From Constantimarinum furrinae (GTDB lineage Bacteria; Bacteroidota; Bacteroidia; Flavobacteriales; Flavobacteriaceae), in assembly GCF_014295415.1 (NCBI RefSeq), contig NZ_CP052909.1, positions 248,001-312,000 on the forward strand: a stretch of 64,000 bases of DNA. Reading direction: 5' to 3'. Of this stretch, positions 44,971 to 53,900 are shown piece after piece. The notes beneath the pieces were generated by a model. That model saw only the letters and a list, made by a program, of their open reading frames with translations, made no database searches and was not told the DNA's origin. The position numbers were made by a program, and so were the translations under genes. The stretch's first letter is position 1; each line of letters starts with the position of its first letter.

Positions 44971-45732
44971 ATGAGAAATAGTTGGAAAATCAGGATATTG
45001 ATCGGATTGGCCATTGTGGCATTTGCGTTCTTTAAAAAATGTGCTAATACTGAAGTTAATGAGTACACCGGCAAAGAGCAGGTTATTTCTATGGATCCCG
45101 AGCAGGAGATCGCCATCGGACTTCAAAGTGCTCCTCAAATGGCAAAGGAATATGGTGGCTTGCACCTCGATAACTCACTTCAGGCGTATGTGGATCAGGT
45201 AGGTGCCAAACTTGTGGATAATACAATTGCCCGTGAAACACCTTACATATATGAATTTCATTTACTGGCCGACGAGCAGACCGTAAATGCATTTGCGTTA
45301 CCGGGCGGACAGATCTTTATCACCTATGCTTTGTATTCTAAATTGAGTAGTGAAGATCAGCTAGCCGGAGTTTTGGGTCATGAGATCGGTCATGTAATTG
45401 GCCGTCATTCTGCAGAGCGTATTGCAAATAGTGAATTCTGGCAAACCGTGGCACAGGGTGCGAACGTAGGTGCAGACGCAGGGGGCTTGGTCGCCGGTAT
45501 TGGTCAGAATGTCCTTTTAGGAAATGGTAGGGAAGACGAGCTTGAAAGTGATAATCTGGGCGTTCGGTTTATGATAAAAGCCGGTTATAATCCTCGTGAA
45601 ATGATCACTGTAATGCAGCTATTGAAAGCCGCTGCTGGTCCGAATCGCGCACCTGAATTTAAAAGCACTCACCCCGATCCCGATAATCGCATTGAAAAAA
45701 TTGAAGAGGCTATTGTAAAATACGGTGGCTAA
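44971..45732 (+). CDS. M48 family zinc metallopeptidase, membrane-anchored
   Basis: A 253-residue protease with an N-terminal membrane segment (IRILIGLAIVAFAFF), then the segment SMDPEQEIAIGLQSAPQMAKE and catalytic HEIGH (137-141) followed by a conserved Glu in EDELESDNLGVRFM. NAFALPGGQIFITYAL is typical of the BepA/LoiP-like, Oma1-type subgroup, which acts in envelope quality control. Substrates here are unknown. Starts 23 bases after the M15 gene. Confidence 0.92.
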   Translation: MRNSWKIRILIGLAIVAFAFFKKCANTEVNEYTGKEQVISMDPEQEIAIGLQSAPQMAKEYGGLHLDNSLQAYVDQVGAKLVDNTIARETPYIYEFHLLADEQTVNAFALPGGQIFITYALYSKLSSEDQLAGVLGHEIGHVIGRHSAERIANSEFWQTVAQGANVGADAGGLVAGIGQNVLLGNGREDELESDNLGVRFMIKAGYNPREMITVMQLLKAAAGPNRAPEFKSTHPDPDNRIEKIEEAIVKYGG

Positions 45733-45769
45733 AGTGCATATACTTTGCCCTATAAATTTTTCTTCTGTG

Positions 45770-45777
45770 TATCTTTG
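45770..45777 (+). promoter_or_regulatory. promoter of gpmI (TTTG ... TATCTTTG)
   Basis: Perfect -7 element TATCTTTG, with TTTG at 45744-45747 (spacer 22), 16 bases ahead of the gpmI ATG. This is one of the best-formed promoters in the window. Confidence 0.65.
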
Positions 45778-45793
45778 CACTTAGCAAAATACC

Positions 45794-47308
45794 ATGAACA
45801 AGAACGTTTTATTAGTCATATTGGATGGTTGGGGAATTACTCAGGATCCATCCGTTTCGGCGATTTCACAGGCTGACACCCCCTATATTGATTCTCTTTA
45901 TAAAATCTATCCCAATGCACAATTGTTAACGCATGGAATGAATGTTGGGCTTCCCGACGGACAAATGGGAAATAGCGAAGTAGGCCATATGAATCTTGGT
46001 GCCGGACGTATTGTCTATCAGGATCTGGCAAAAATCAATCTGGCGGTTTCCAATAATCGTTTAAAAGATGAAACAGTAATTAGGAAAGCCTTCGACTACG
46101 CCAAATCAAATGATAAAAGCGTGCATTTCTTAGGCCTAGTATCTGATGGCGGTGTTCATTCACACATAGATCATCTAAAGGGCTTGCTTACTGCTGCTTC
46201 TGAAGTAGATTTACAGGATGTTTTTGTGCATGCATTTACTGATGGCAGGGATGTTGATCCGCGTTCCGGGGCAGGATTTATTTCGGAAGTACAGCAACAC
46301 ATGACGAAGACCACGGGAAGATTGGCTTCAGTCATAGGGAGGTACTATGCGATGGACCGTGATAAGCGTTGGGAACGTGTAAAAATGGCTTATGATCTGT
46401 TGCGGTTCGGAAAAGGTGAACCTTCAGAAAATTGTATAGAAAGCATTCAAAAAAGTTATTCTGAAGACATTACTGATGAATTTATTAAGCCCATAGTACT
46501 GCATGAAAATGGTAAAGCTGTTGCCACGGTTAAACAGGACGATGTTGTTATCTTTTTTAATTTCAGAACCGATAGAGGAAGACAACTTACTGAAGCACTC
46601 ACCCAGCGCGACATGCCTGAATTCGGTTTAAAAACCCTCCCCCTTCATTTCGTAACACTTACCAATTACAACGATTCATTTAAAGGGATCGAAGTGGTCT
46701 ACAATAAGGAGCATATTCAGAAAACTTTAGGCGAAGTATTAGAATCACACCACAAAAAGCAGATCAGAATTGCCGAAACTGAAAAATATCCTCATGTAAC
46801 GTTCTTTTTTAACGGAGGTCGGGAAGTTCCATTCGATGGTGAAAAACGAATCCTTTGTCCGTCACCAAAAGTAGCTACCTACGATCTTCAACCCGAGATG
46901 AGTGCCTATGAAGTACGCGATAAAATTCTTCCTGAAATAGAAAACAGATCGGCAAATTTTATTTGCCTGAATTTCGCGAATCCCGATATGGTGGGACATA
47001 CCGGAGTGTTTAACGCTGCAATTAAAGCCTGTGAAACAGTTGACAAATGCACCAAAGCTATCGTAGAAGCCGCAAAAGAAAATGACTATACGACAATTCT
47101 GATCGCAGATCACGGTAATTGTGAAACCATGCGCAATCCCGACGGGTCTCCAAATACAGCACATACGACTAATCCGGTTCCTGTGATATTGGTGGACTCT
47201 GAGCTTACCGAAATTAATGACGGTATTTTAGGGGATATTGCACCTACTATATTAGAACTAATGGGGATCGAAAAGCCTTCAGAAATGACACAAAAATCCC
47301 TAATCTAA
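45794..47308 (+). CDS. gpmI: 2,3-bisphosphoglycerate-independent phosphoglycerate mutase
   Basis: Converts 3-phosphoglycerate to 2-phosphoglycerate in glycolysis with two Mn2+. The catalytic Ser61 stands in GNSEVGHMNLGAGR; LVSDGGVHSHIDH, FTDGRDVDPRSG, RYYAMDRDKRWERV and IADHGNCETM contain the remaining metal and substrate residues. Length 504 is right for the family. A strong promoter lies upstream; the HAD gene downstream has its own. Confidence 0.97.
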   Translation: MNKNVLLVILDGWGITQDPSVSAISQADTPYIDSLYKIYPNAQLLTHGMNVGLPDGQMGNSEVGHMNLGAGRIVYQDLAKINLAVSNNRLKDETVIRKAFDYAKSNDKSVHFLGLVSDGGVHSHIDHLKGLLTAASEVDLQDVFVHAFTDGRDVDPRSGAGFISEVQQHMTKTTGRLASVIGRYYAMDRDKRWERVKMAYDLLRFGKGEPSENCIESIQKSYSEDITDEFIKPIVLHENGKAVATVKQDDVVIFFNFRTDRGRQLTEALTQRDMPEFGLKTLPLHFVTLTNYNDSFKGIEVVYNKEHIQKTLGEVLESHHKKQIRIAETEKYPHVTFFFNGGREVPFDGEKRILCPSPKVATYDLQPEMSAYEVRDKILPEIENRSANFICLNFANPDMVGHTGVFNAAIKACETVDKCTKAIVEAAKENDYTTILIADHGNCETMRNPDGSPNTAHTTNPVPVILVDSELTEINDGILGDIAPTILELMGIEKPSEMTQKSLI

Positions 47309-47335
47309 TTGACTTTGGGATAGGTATTTTCTTTG

Positions 47336-47343
47336 TAATTTTG
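47336..47343 (+). promoter_or_regulatory. promoter of the HAD-map genes (TTTG ... TAATTTTG)
   Basis: Perfect -7 element TAATTTTG, with TTTG at 47314-47317 (spacer 18), 17 bases before the ATG at 47361. Confidence 0.6.
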
Positions 47344-47360
47344 CACCTTTATACCAACTA

Positions 47361-47762
47361 ATGAACGAAACGTTTACTATAGCAGTTGATTTTGACGGAA
47401 CCATTGTAGAAGATGAATATCCTTCCATTGGAAAGCCTAGGATCTTTGCTTTCGACACCCTAAAGAAATTGCAGGACAGAGGACATCGCTTGATCCTTTG
47501 GACTTATCGTAGCGGGAAACGTCTGGATGATGCTGTGGAGTTTTGTAAAGCAAACGGTGTTGTTTTTTATGCAGTAAATAAGAGCTTTCCGGAAGAGGAA
47601 TTTGAATCAAAATACAGTCGAAAGATCAATGCCGATTATTTTATAGACGATCGTAACATTGGTGGATTAATGGGCTGGGGAGAAATATATCAATTGTTGA
47701 TCGGTGAAAAAAAACCGGTGTCAACAGAAAAAAAGAAAAAAAAGGGTTGGTTTCCTTTTTAA
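47361..47762 (+). CDS. HAD-superfamily protein, BT0820-like
   Basis: A 133-residue minimal HAD-like protein: motif I AVDFDGTIVEDEY, motif II LILWTYRSGKRL and the acidic motif IV YFIDDRNIGG. It lacks a cap domain. It resembles the structurally studied Bacteroides protein BT0820. The Lys-rich tail (EKKKKKGWFPF) is unusual and likely disordered. Substrate unknown. It is followed after nine bases by map, with which it is probably co-transcribed. Confidence 0.87.
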   Translation: MNETFTIAVDFDGTIVEDEYPSIGKPRIFAFDTLKKLQDRGHRLILWTYRSGKRLDDAVEFCKANGVVFYAVNKSFPEEEFESKYSRKINADYFIDDRNIGGLMGWGEIYQLLIGEKKPVSTEKKKKKGWFPF

Positions 47763-47771
47763 AGATACAAT

Positions 47772-48590
47772 ATGATCATACCAAAAACTTCAGAAGAAAT
47801 AGAATTGATGCGAGAGGCTGCTCTTATTGTTTCAAGAACGCTTGGCTTATTGGCCAAAGAGGTGAAACCGGGAGTGACGACCTTGCAATTAGATAAGATC
47901 GCTGAGGAATTTATAAGGGATAATGATGCCGTGCCCGGATTTCTGGGGCTATATGATTTTCCAAACACCTTGTGTATGAGTCCAAATGCTCAGGTTGTCC
48001 ACGGCATCCCCAACAATACACCTTTAAAGGAAGGAGATATCATTTCTATAGACTGCGGGGCTGTAAAAAACGGGTTTTACGGGGATCATGCCTATACGTT
48101 TAAGATAGGAGAAGTAAGCCCTGAGGTTGACAAATTGTTACGTGTTACCAAAGAGTCGCTATATGTAGGGATTAGAGAGCTGAGAACCGGTAAACGAACC
48201 GGTGATGTTGGCTATGCCATACAACAGCATTGTGAAAAAGAAGGTTATGGCGTGGTAAGAGAATTGGTGGGTCACGGATTAGGACGTACCATGCATGAAG
48301 ATCCCGAAATGCCTAACTACGGAAGAAGAGGAAAAGGAAAAAAGATCGTTGAAGGAATGACCGTTGCCATAGAACCTATGATAAATCTCGGAACCAGACG
48401 TATTGAGCAATTAGCAGACGGCTGGACCATACTTACCTTAGACCGTAAACCAAGTGCGCATTTTGAACACAATGTAGCCGTAGTTGATGGCAAACCTGAA
48501 TTACTTTCAACCTTCGGGTATATTTATGAAGCGTTAGGTATTGAAAGTGACGAGGAAAAAGAATTCCGGCAGAAGGAGCTGGTATTATAA
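47772..48590 (+). CDS. map: methionine aminopeptidase, type I
   Basis: Removes the initiator methionine from nascent proteins. All five metal ligands are visible: Asp in ISIDCGAVKNGF and FYGDHAYTF, His in ELVGHGLGRTMHEDP, Glu in VAIEPMI and Glu in HFEHNVAVV. At 272 residues it is standard type Ia. It lies nine bases after the HAD gene and ten before a methyltransferase gene. Confidence 0.97.
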   Translation: MIIPKTSEEIELMREAALIVSRTLGLLAKEVKPGVTTLQLDKIAEEFIRDNDAVPGFLGLYDFPNTLCMSPNAQVVHGIPNNTPLKEGDIISIDCGAVKNGFYGDHAYTFKIGEVSPEVDKLLRVTKESLYVGIRELRTGKRTGDVGYAIQQHCEKEGYGVVRELVGHGLGRTMHEDPEMPNYGRRGKGKKIVEGMTVAIEPMINLGTRRIEQLADGWTILTLDRKPSAHFEHNVAVVDGKPELLSTFGYIYEALGIESDEEKEFRQKELVL

Positions 48591-48600
48591 ACCTGCGCTA

Positions 48601-49377
48601 ATGCAAAAAATCTTTAAATTCTTTCTGAACCTAATTCCCCGAACCTTACTAATACGGCTGAGTTATGTGATCCGTCCCTTTGTTGCTTTTTTCTTAAGAG
48701 GTGACACGTATACTGACCCTATTGACGGACAATCGTATAGAAAGTTCCTTCCTTACGGTTACGAAAAGGTAAGAGAAAATGTATTGGCACCCGGTACACT
48801 TTCTCTGGAGCGTCACCGATTGTTCTGGTTATATCTGAAAAATGAAACCGAATTTTTTAACAGTACACAAAAAGTACTGCATTTTGCTCCGGAACAAGCA
48901 TTCTACAAGCGTTTCAGAAAACTGAAGCATCTGGATTATACCACTACCGACTTAAATTCACCCATAGCCGATGTTAAAGCAGACATTTGTGATCTCCCGT
49001 TTCAGGATAACGAATTCGACTTTATTATCTGCAATCACGTATTGGAACATATTCCGGACGATAATAAAGGCATGAGGGAAATTTATAGAATACTGAAACC
49101 CGGAGGGACTGCAATACTTCAAATTCCATTAGATCAAAACAGAGAAATCACTTTTGAGGATAATTCCATAACAGATCCGAAACAACGAGCCCGTATTTTC
49201 GGACAATACGATCATGTGAGAGTTTATGGAATGGATTACTTTTCTAAACTTGAAGCCGTAGGTTTTTCTGTAGATGCCGTGGATTACACTGCTACACTTA
49301 CTCCTGAAGATATACATAGATACCGACTGGCCAAGGGCGAACTAATTCCTGTTTGCAGGAAGTTAATCCAACAATAA
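48601..49377 (+). CDS. class I SAM-dependent methyltransferase
   Basis: A 258-residue protein with a basic, hydrophobic N-terminus and the Methyltransf_11 core: KVLHFAPEQAFYKRF in place of the normal glycine-rich motif I, then DLNSPIADVKADICDLPF, DFIICNHVLEHIPDD and ILKPGGTAILQIP. The ATG at 48601 (MQKIFKFF) follows the map stop; an in-frame ATG at 48541 lies within map and is not favoured. The substrate is unknown. Its end overlaps the convergent apbE gene by 15 bases. Confidence 0.86.
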   Translation: MQKIFKFFLNLIPRTLLIRLSYVIRPFVAFFLRGDTYTDPIDGQSYRKFLPYGYEKVRENVLAPGTLSLERHRLFWLYLKNETEFFNSTQKVLHFAPEQAFYKRFRKLKHLDYTTTDLNSPIADVKADICDLPFQDNEFDFIICNHVLEHIPDDNKGMREIYRILKPGGTAILQIPLDQNREITFEDNSITDPKQRARIFGQYDHVRVYGMDYFSKLEAVGFSVDAVDYTATLTPEDIHRYRLAKGELIPVCRKLIQQ

Positions 49378-50382
49378 AGCGCTAAATCCCTTGGTTATAA
49401 AGGATTGGTGGGTTCCTATAGAATCACTATAGGTGAGATAGGCATCCAGTTCGGGTAGTGAACCAAGCACCTCTTTCGAACGCTCCAGACCCAGTGCCAT
49501 AAATGCGGTAGCATAAGCATCGGCGAGGGCACAACTATTTGCGATCACGGTTGCACTGGTCACGTCGCTTTGCATGGCCGATCCGCTTAACGGATTTATG
49601 GTATGCACATATTTTTTTCCTGTTACCGAATCAATTCTGAACTTCCTATAGTTGCCGGAGGAAGCCATTGCTTTATTTTTCAAATGGAGTGCTTTAGTGA
49701 TCTTACGGTTCTGCAGATCGGAATCTACCGATTCTACCCCCACCACCCAGGATTCATTTTTAGAAAGATTCTTTCCTCTAGCCAGTATCTCACCTCCCAG
49801 TTCGATCAGGAAATTGTCAACTCCATTCTTCTGAAGGTATGCCCCTATGAGGTCAATTCCGTAGCCTTTGGCAACTGCATTAAAATCAAAATAGATCTCC
49901 GGATGTTCCTTTGATATCCTTCCATCTGATAATAATTTTACTTTTTGAAACCCTACAAATTTCATGAGGGAATCCAGTGTTGCCTTATCTATTTCAGAAA
50001 TAGGGGCTGCGTCACCAAAGCCATACGCATTTCGTAAGACACCTACGGTGGGGTCGAAATAACCAAACGACTTTTTATGAACTTCTTCAGAAATTAAAAA
50101 GACATCCTTAAAAATGGCATCTACCACCATACTACTGTCGCCTGCATTTATTTTTGAAATATCACTGTTGGGTAGATAAGTACTTACCGACTTGTTCACG
50201 GCGTAAATTACCGAATCGATTCCCTTTTCAGCATCAAAAGAAGTCTTCGGATAATACTGAATGCTATAGGTCGTTCCAAAAGCATCTCCATGAAGTACTA
50301 TAGGACTTTCCGGCGTATCTTCACAGGAAACAAAGAAAAGAATGAGCGATAAATAGGCTAAATATTGGAAGGAATTTTTCAT
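49363..50382 (-). CDS. apbE: FAD:protein FMN transferase, lipoprotein
   Basis: Attaches FMN covalently to Thr residues of exported flavoproteins such as NqrB and NqrC. Lipoprotein signal (LILFFVSCED) anchors it on the periplasmic side. Family motifs: GTTYSIQYYP, the FAD-binding region DFNAVAKGYGIDLIG, GGEILARGKN and TINPLSGSAMQSDVTSATVIANSCALADAYATA with its metal and substrate residues. It is on the same strand as nqrABCDEF, 5.5 kb downstream, and is coupled to the small gene before it (12 bases). Confidence 0.94.
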   Translation of the reverse strand: MKNSFQYLAYLSLILFFVSCEDTPESPIVLHGDAFGTTYSIQYYPKTSFDAEKGIDSVIYAVNKSVSTYLPNSDISKINAGDSSMVVDAIFKDVFLISEEVHKKSFGYFDPTVGVLRNAYGFGDAAPISEIDKATLDSLMKFVGFQKVKLLSDGRISKEHPEIYFDFNAVAKGYGIDLIGAYLQKNGVDNFLIELGGEILARGKNLSKNESWVVGVESVDSDLQNRKITKALHLKNKAMASSGNYRKFRIDSVTGKKYVHTINPLSGSAMQSDVTSATVIANSCALADAYATAFMALGLERSKEVLGSLPELDAYLTYSDSIGTHQSFITKGFSALLLD

Positions 50383-50394
50383 TTAAATGTTGAA

Positions 50395-50766
50395 TTATAA
50401 AATTTCCTGCAATCCGTTATATACCATGGTATAATCCTCATCCTTGAGTACCGGTCTCGCATAATCACTTCCATGCCCCAGACCAACACCTGCAAAATAG
50501 GTCTTAGCCTCAAATTTATCGGCATGATCCTTTATGGTGTTCATAAGTTTAGGATCATATACATTGGCATCGTCCGGATATGAAACAGCTCTTACTACTA
50601 TAAAATGTAGGTCCTTGTCCTTTAAAGCAACAAACTGAGGGTCCTTTTTTAACTTGGAATTGACGCCTAAAAATTCAAATCCGTTGGATTCCAGATCCTT
50701 CCCTACTATATTCATTGCTAGGTTATGTAATTCCTGTTCTGTAAGCTCTTCTTTCATTTTATTCAA
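50395..50766 (-). CDS. conserved small protein linked to nqr/apbE
   Basis: A 123-residue cytosolic protein without motif that I can name; NKMKEELTEQELHNLAMNIV begins it and FVALKDKDLHFIVVRAVSYPD and GVGLGHGSDYARPVLKDEDY are conserved-looking blocks. Similar genes in flavobacteria stand by nqrF and are often mislabelled as NqrF, but it has no Fe-S, FAD or NADH motif. It is 12 bases ahead of apbE, so a helper role for the Nqr complex is plausible but only inferred. ATG at 50766 or, three codons later, 50757. Confidence 0.7.
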   Translation of the reverse strand: MNKMKEELTEQELHNLAMNIVGKDLESNGFEFLGVNSKLKKDPQFVALKDKDLHFIVVRAVSYPDDANVYDPKLMNTIKDHADKFEAKTYFAGVGLGHGSDYARPVLKDEDYTMVYNGLQEIL

Positions 50767-50931
50767 ATCGAATACATTTAATCTTAGTACAATAATAGGC
50801 CGGAATTTCTATGGAAGTACCGAGGGATGCTGAATACCACAGTCTAATGGCCGAATCGTTCAGATTTTTCAAAACTTGAACACATTAACCCTTCGTATAT
50901 TCCTCTGCAAAAATAAGCAATTTTAGAAGGC
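50767..50931 (-). promoter_or_regulatory. promoter and long leader of the small nqr-linked gene and apbE
   Basis: A perfect -7 element TATTTTTG lies at 50908-50915 on the minus strand, which predicts an untranslated leader of about 140 bases before the ATG at 50766. A short inverted repeat TTCAA/TTGAA is inside. I see no gene here. Confidence 0.4.
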
Positions 50932-50962
50932 AAAAAAACCGCCACTGCTCAAGTGACGGTTT
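50932..50962 (-). terminator. Rho-independent terminator of the S8 peptidase gene
   Basis: Stem AAACCGTCACT / AGTGGCGGTTT (one mismatch), loop TGAGC, then seven T, in minus-strand sense, just after the S8 peptidase stop. Confidence 0.82.
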
Positions 50963-50987
50963 CTGTTTATTGGTATACTTAGTAAAA

Positions 50988-53900
50988 TTATCTTTTTATA
51001 ATTCTTTTTATTACTGAATCCTCAATTGAATTGATCTTAATAAAATACAGAGCCGAATCCAGTTTTGACAGATCCAACTGATAGTTCGTACTACTGTTGT
51101 ACGAAACCTGTTCCACTTTTCTTCCTCTCACATCATACACTTCCACCGATGTGATCTCCACCTGTGGTGATACGATGTTTACGATATTCTGTGTCGGGTT
51201 TGGATAAATTGAGATCAAGTCCAACTTGTTTGGGGTAACACCCAGTGTTTCATACACAAACTGAAGGGTAAACCTGTTGTTAAAGGTTCCTTTGCCGCTT
51301 GTGAACTCATAGTTTCCTGCGCCTAGATCGGTAATGGTGTTTTCCCAATTGTCTACAAGATAAATGGTTGCATTGGGAAGAATCTCACCTTCTATGGACG
51401 CAATAGAAATAGTATAGGTTGCATTGGCCTCTACCTGTGAGGCAAAGCCTATTGGTATTTTAGTGGTAGCATTAAAGACTCCTCTACTTTGGATACCCAA
51501 CTGCTCTGTACCATCATCAAGATGAGAGTATATGGAAATGGTTGTTGCAAGTCTGTCGGCATCATAGTTCTCGTCCATACCTTCTGTGGCGAGAGGGTTA
51601 AAGGCTACCAGAGCATGACTTCCTAAGTTAAATGCGTCATTTCTTACCTTGAGCATTACTTTTTCTACATCGTGCTGTGGGGTTCTAAGGGTGTTATTTC
51701 CACTGGTAAGTCGCATGGCATTGGTAAAGACTACTTCATTACCGGGGCCACCGGCGAATGCTTTAATGGCAAACCCCTGTCCGGTAGAGATTACTCCGTT
51801 GGGCTCCGTACTGGTTCCCGGGTCGTTTGCTGCCGGAAGCGCTCCTCCTGTTATGTACATAGAGATATCATCCATACTGAAATTAAGAGAACCGTATCCG
51901 GGGATAGAAGTACTGGGAGGCGTTAAATGTTCCCAAAAATATACTCTGTCTATCACACTGTTTCCTGAGATAAGCGCATCTGCCGAGATGGGCGAAGCAT
52001 ACGGATTGGCTAGTGCATTTGGGGTTCCATCGGGATTAGCTCCTGCTCCGTTATACACTATATCTCTGCTTACATCACCATTATTTAGCGTTCCTAAGGA
52101 ATAGGTCATATCATAAGTGGTATTGGCGGGATCTGTATATCCGCTTTGTGGTCTTACAATATATCCTTCCCCTACATTGATAGCTCCATTATAGGTGGTC
52201 CAAAGATCTCCGTTATTGTCTGCAAAATTCGTTCCTCCTGCAGGTACTCCCGGGTGAGGAATAAAGTTTGAAGGATCGTGATTAAGCACTAAGAAGGCAT
52301 TGGTAAATACACCGTTTCGTGTCTCGCCGCTCATGGGGCTTCCCATAACCATAAAATCACGATTCTGAAGCACAGGGGTGGTAAGCTGTACATTAATAGT
52401 ACCATTGTTGGTAACCGAAGCTAACGGGTCGGTTTGAACCACAATACCTTGGTGTTCCACGATCAATGTTCCGTCGACGGTAATATCTCCGTCTATATGT
52501 AAAAGACCGCCACCATTAACCGTTAATGTTCTCGAGCTGTTGATGGTAAGTGTACATGCATTGAGATCGCCATCGCTATTGGTGTCGTAGGCTCCGTTTA
52601 TGATCACTGTATCATTAGATCCGGGAGCTCCCGAAGGACTCCAGCTTGAGCCATTCCAGGTCTTGGTGACACCCGGGCAGGCAACAAAAGCTGCTGCCGG
52701 ACCAAAATAAAATGTTCCGTCCAATCCGGTAAAGTTACCCGACAAGGTGGTATTTGTACCAAAGGTTCCTGAGGTAATGCTAACTACTTCAACAAAGGAA
52801 CTAGCATTTCCTCTAGCTGCCACCAGATCATTTACCGTTAATCCCGTAGCCGCTATCCATCCGTTGATTTCAGCCTGTGTGAAATAAAATGTCAACGAAG
52901 TACTTCCAGAACCCGTAGTATTTTCGGGAGAAAAATCAAAAGTTTTATCGGTTACATGATTGGGTAAGGTACTTCCATTATAAGACTGAGCTCCGGTACC
53001 GGCGCGTGAAACAGACACGTCCACACATCCATAATCAAATGAATTATTGTTGGTTATTCCTGCCATTATATTGCCAGTTCCCGGGTCGGAAGCATAAGCG
53101 GTACCAGTTCCATTGATATTTAATTCATCTGGCGTTCCCGAGTTTACTGCAGATTGAACTTCGGTTCCTTCAGTAACAACAACATCAACGGTATCAAGCA
53201 TAAGCAATGAATTTCCGGAAGTGCTAAAATGCCTGAATGACAGATATCCGGTTTGTCCGGCCAGCGTAGTTAAATCAATAGTTCGTAAGGTAGTATTATT
53301 TCCCACCGTATTGGTCTCTTCAACCAAAGTACCGGCAATTATAGCCGCTGCCGTATTCTTGGATGTCGAAAAATACACGGCATAGTGTTCAGGAGTGCCA
53401 AAGTCACCGATTTCATAAGTAAATCGCGTATTCGTAGCTGTGGCAGGTATGCTAAAAACAGGGCTTGAAAAAAAGTTATCTGGAGTTAAAACCCCGGATC
53501 CTCCCGTTACAGCCTGATCGGTTACCGAACCGGCCCAAAAGCCCGAAAGATTCCCATGAGCATATGGATTAAAAATTCCCCAGTTCTCGGTATCCCCGTC
53601 ATTATCGATGACCGTCCATCCTGTCGAATCTTCAAAATCTTCTGTAAGGACATTGGTTAAGATATTTGCGTTAGGCACTATGTCGTCGTCATTTATGGTA
53701 AAAGTAAATGTGTCGGCAACCGGATTTGCGGTGGCATCCCCCCCATTGGGATTTACTGTAAAGTCGATCACAGCGGTTTCATTGCCTTCTACAAAACCAT
53801 CGTGATATACGCGCAACACCATATTTTGAGGTGCATTAGAACCGGATGGAAAAGTAAGCGAAGGTGTTAAAACCTGAAAATCAACGCCATTTGTTGCGGT

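Noticed and set aside
38916-45732. M1, PepE, M15 and M48 peptidases as one system
   Set aside because: They lie on two strands with separate promoters and have different cell locations; a common pathway is not supported.
50395-50766. Annotation of the small gene as Nqr subunit F
   Set aside because: No ferredoxin cysteines, FAD or NADH motifs; true nqrF is at 55919-57226.
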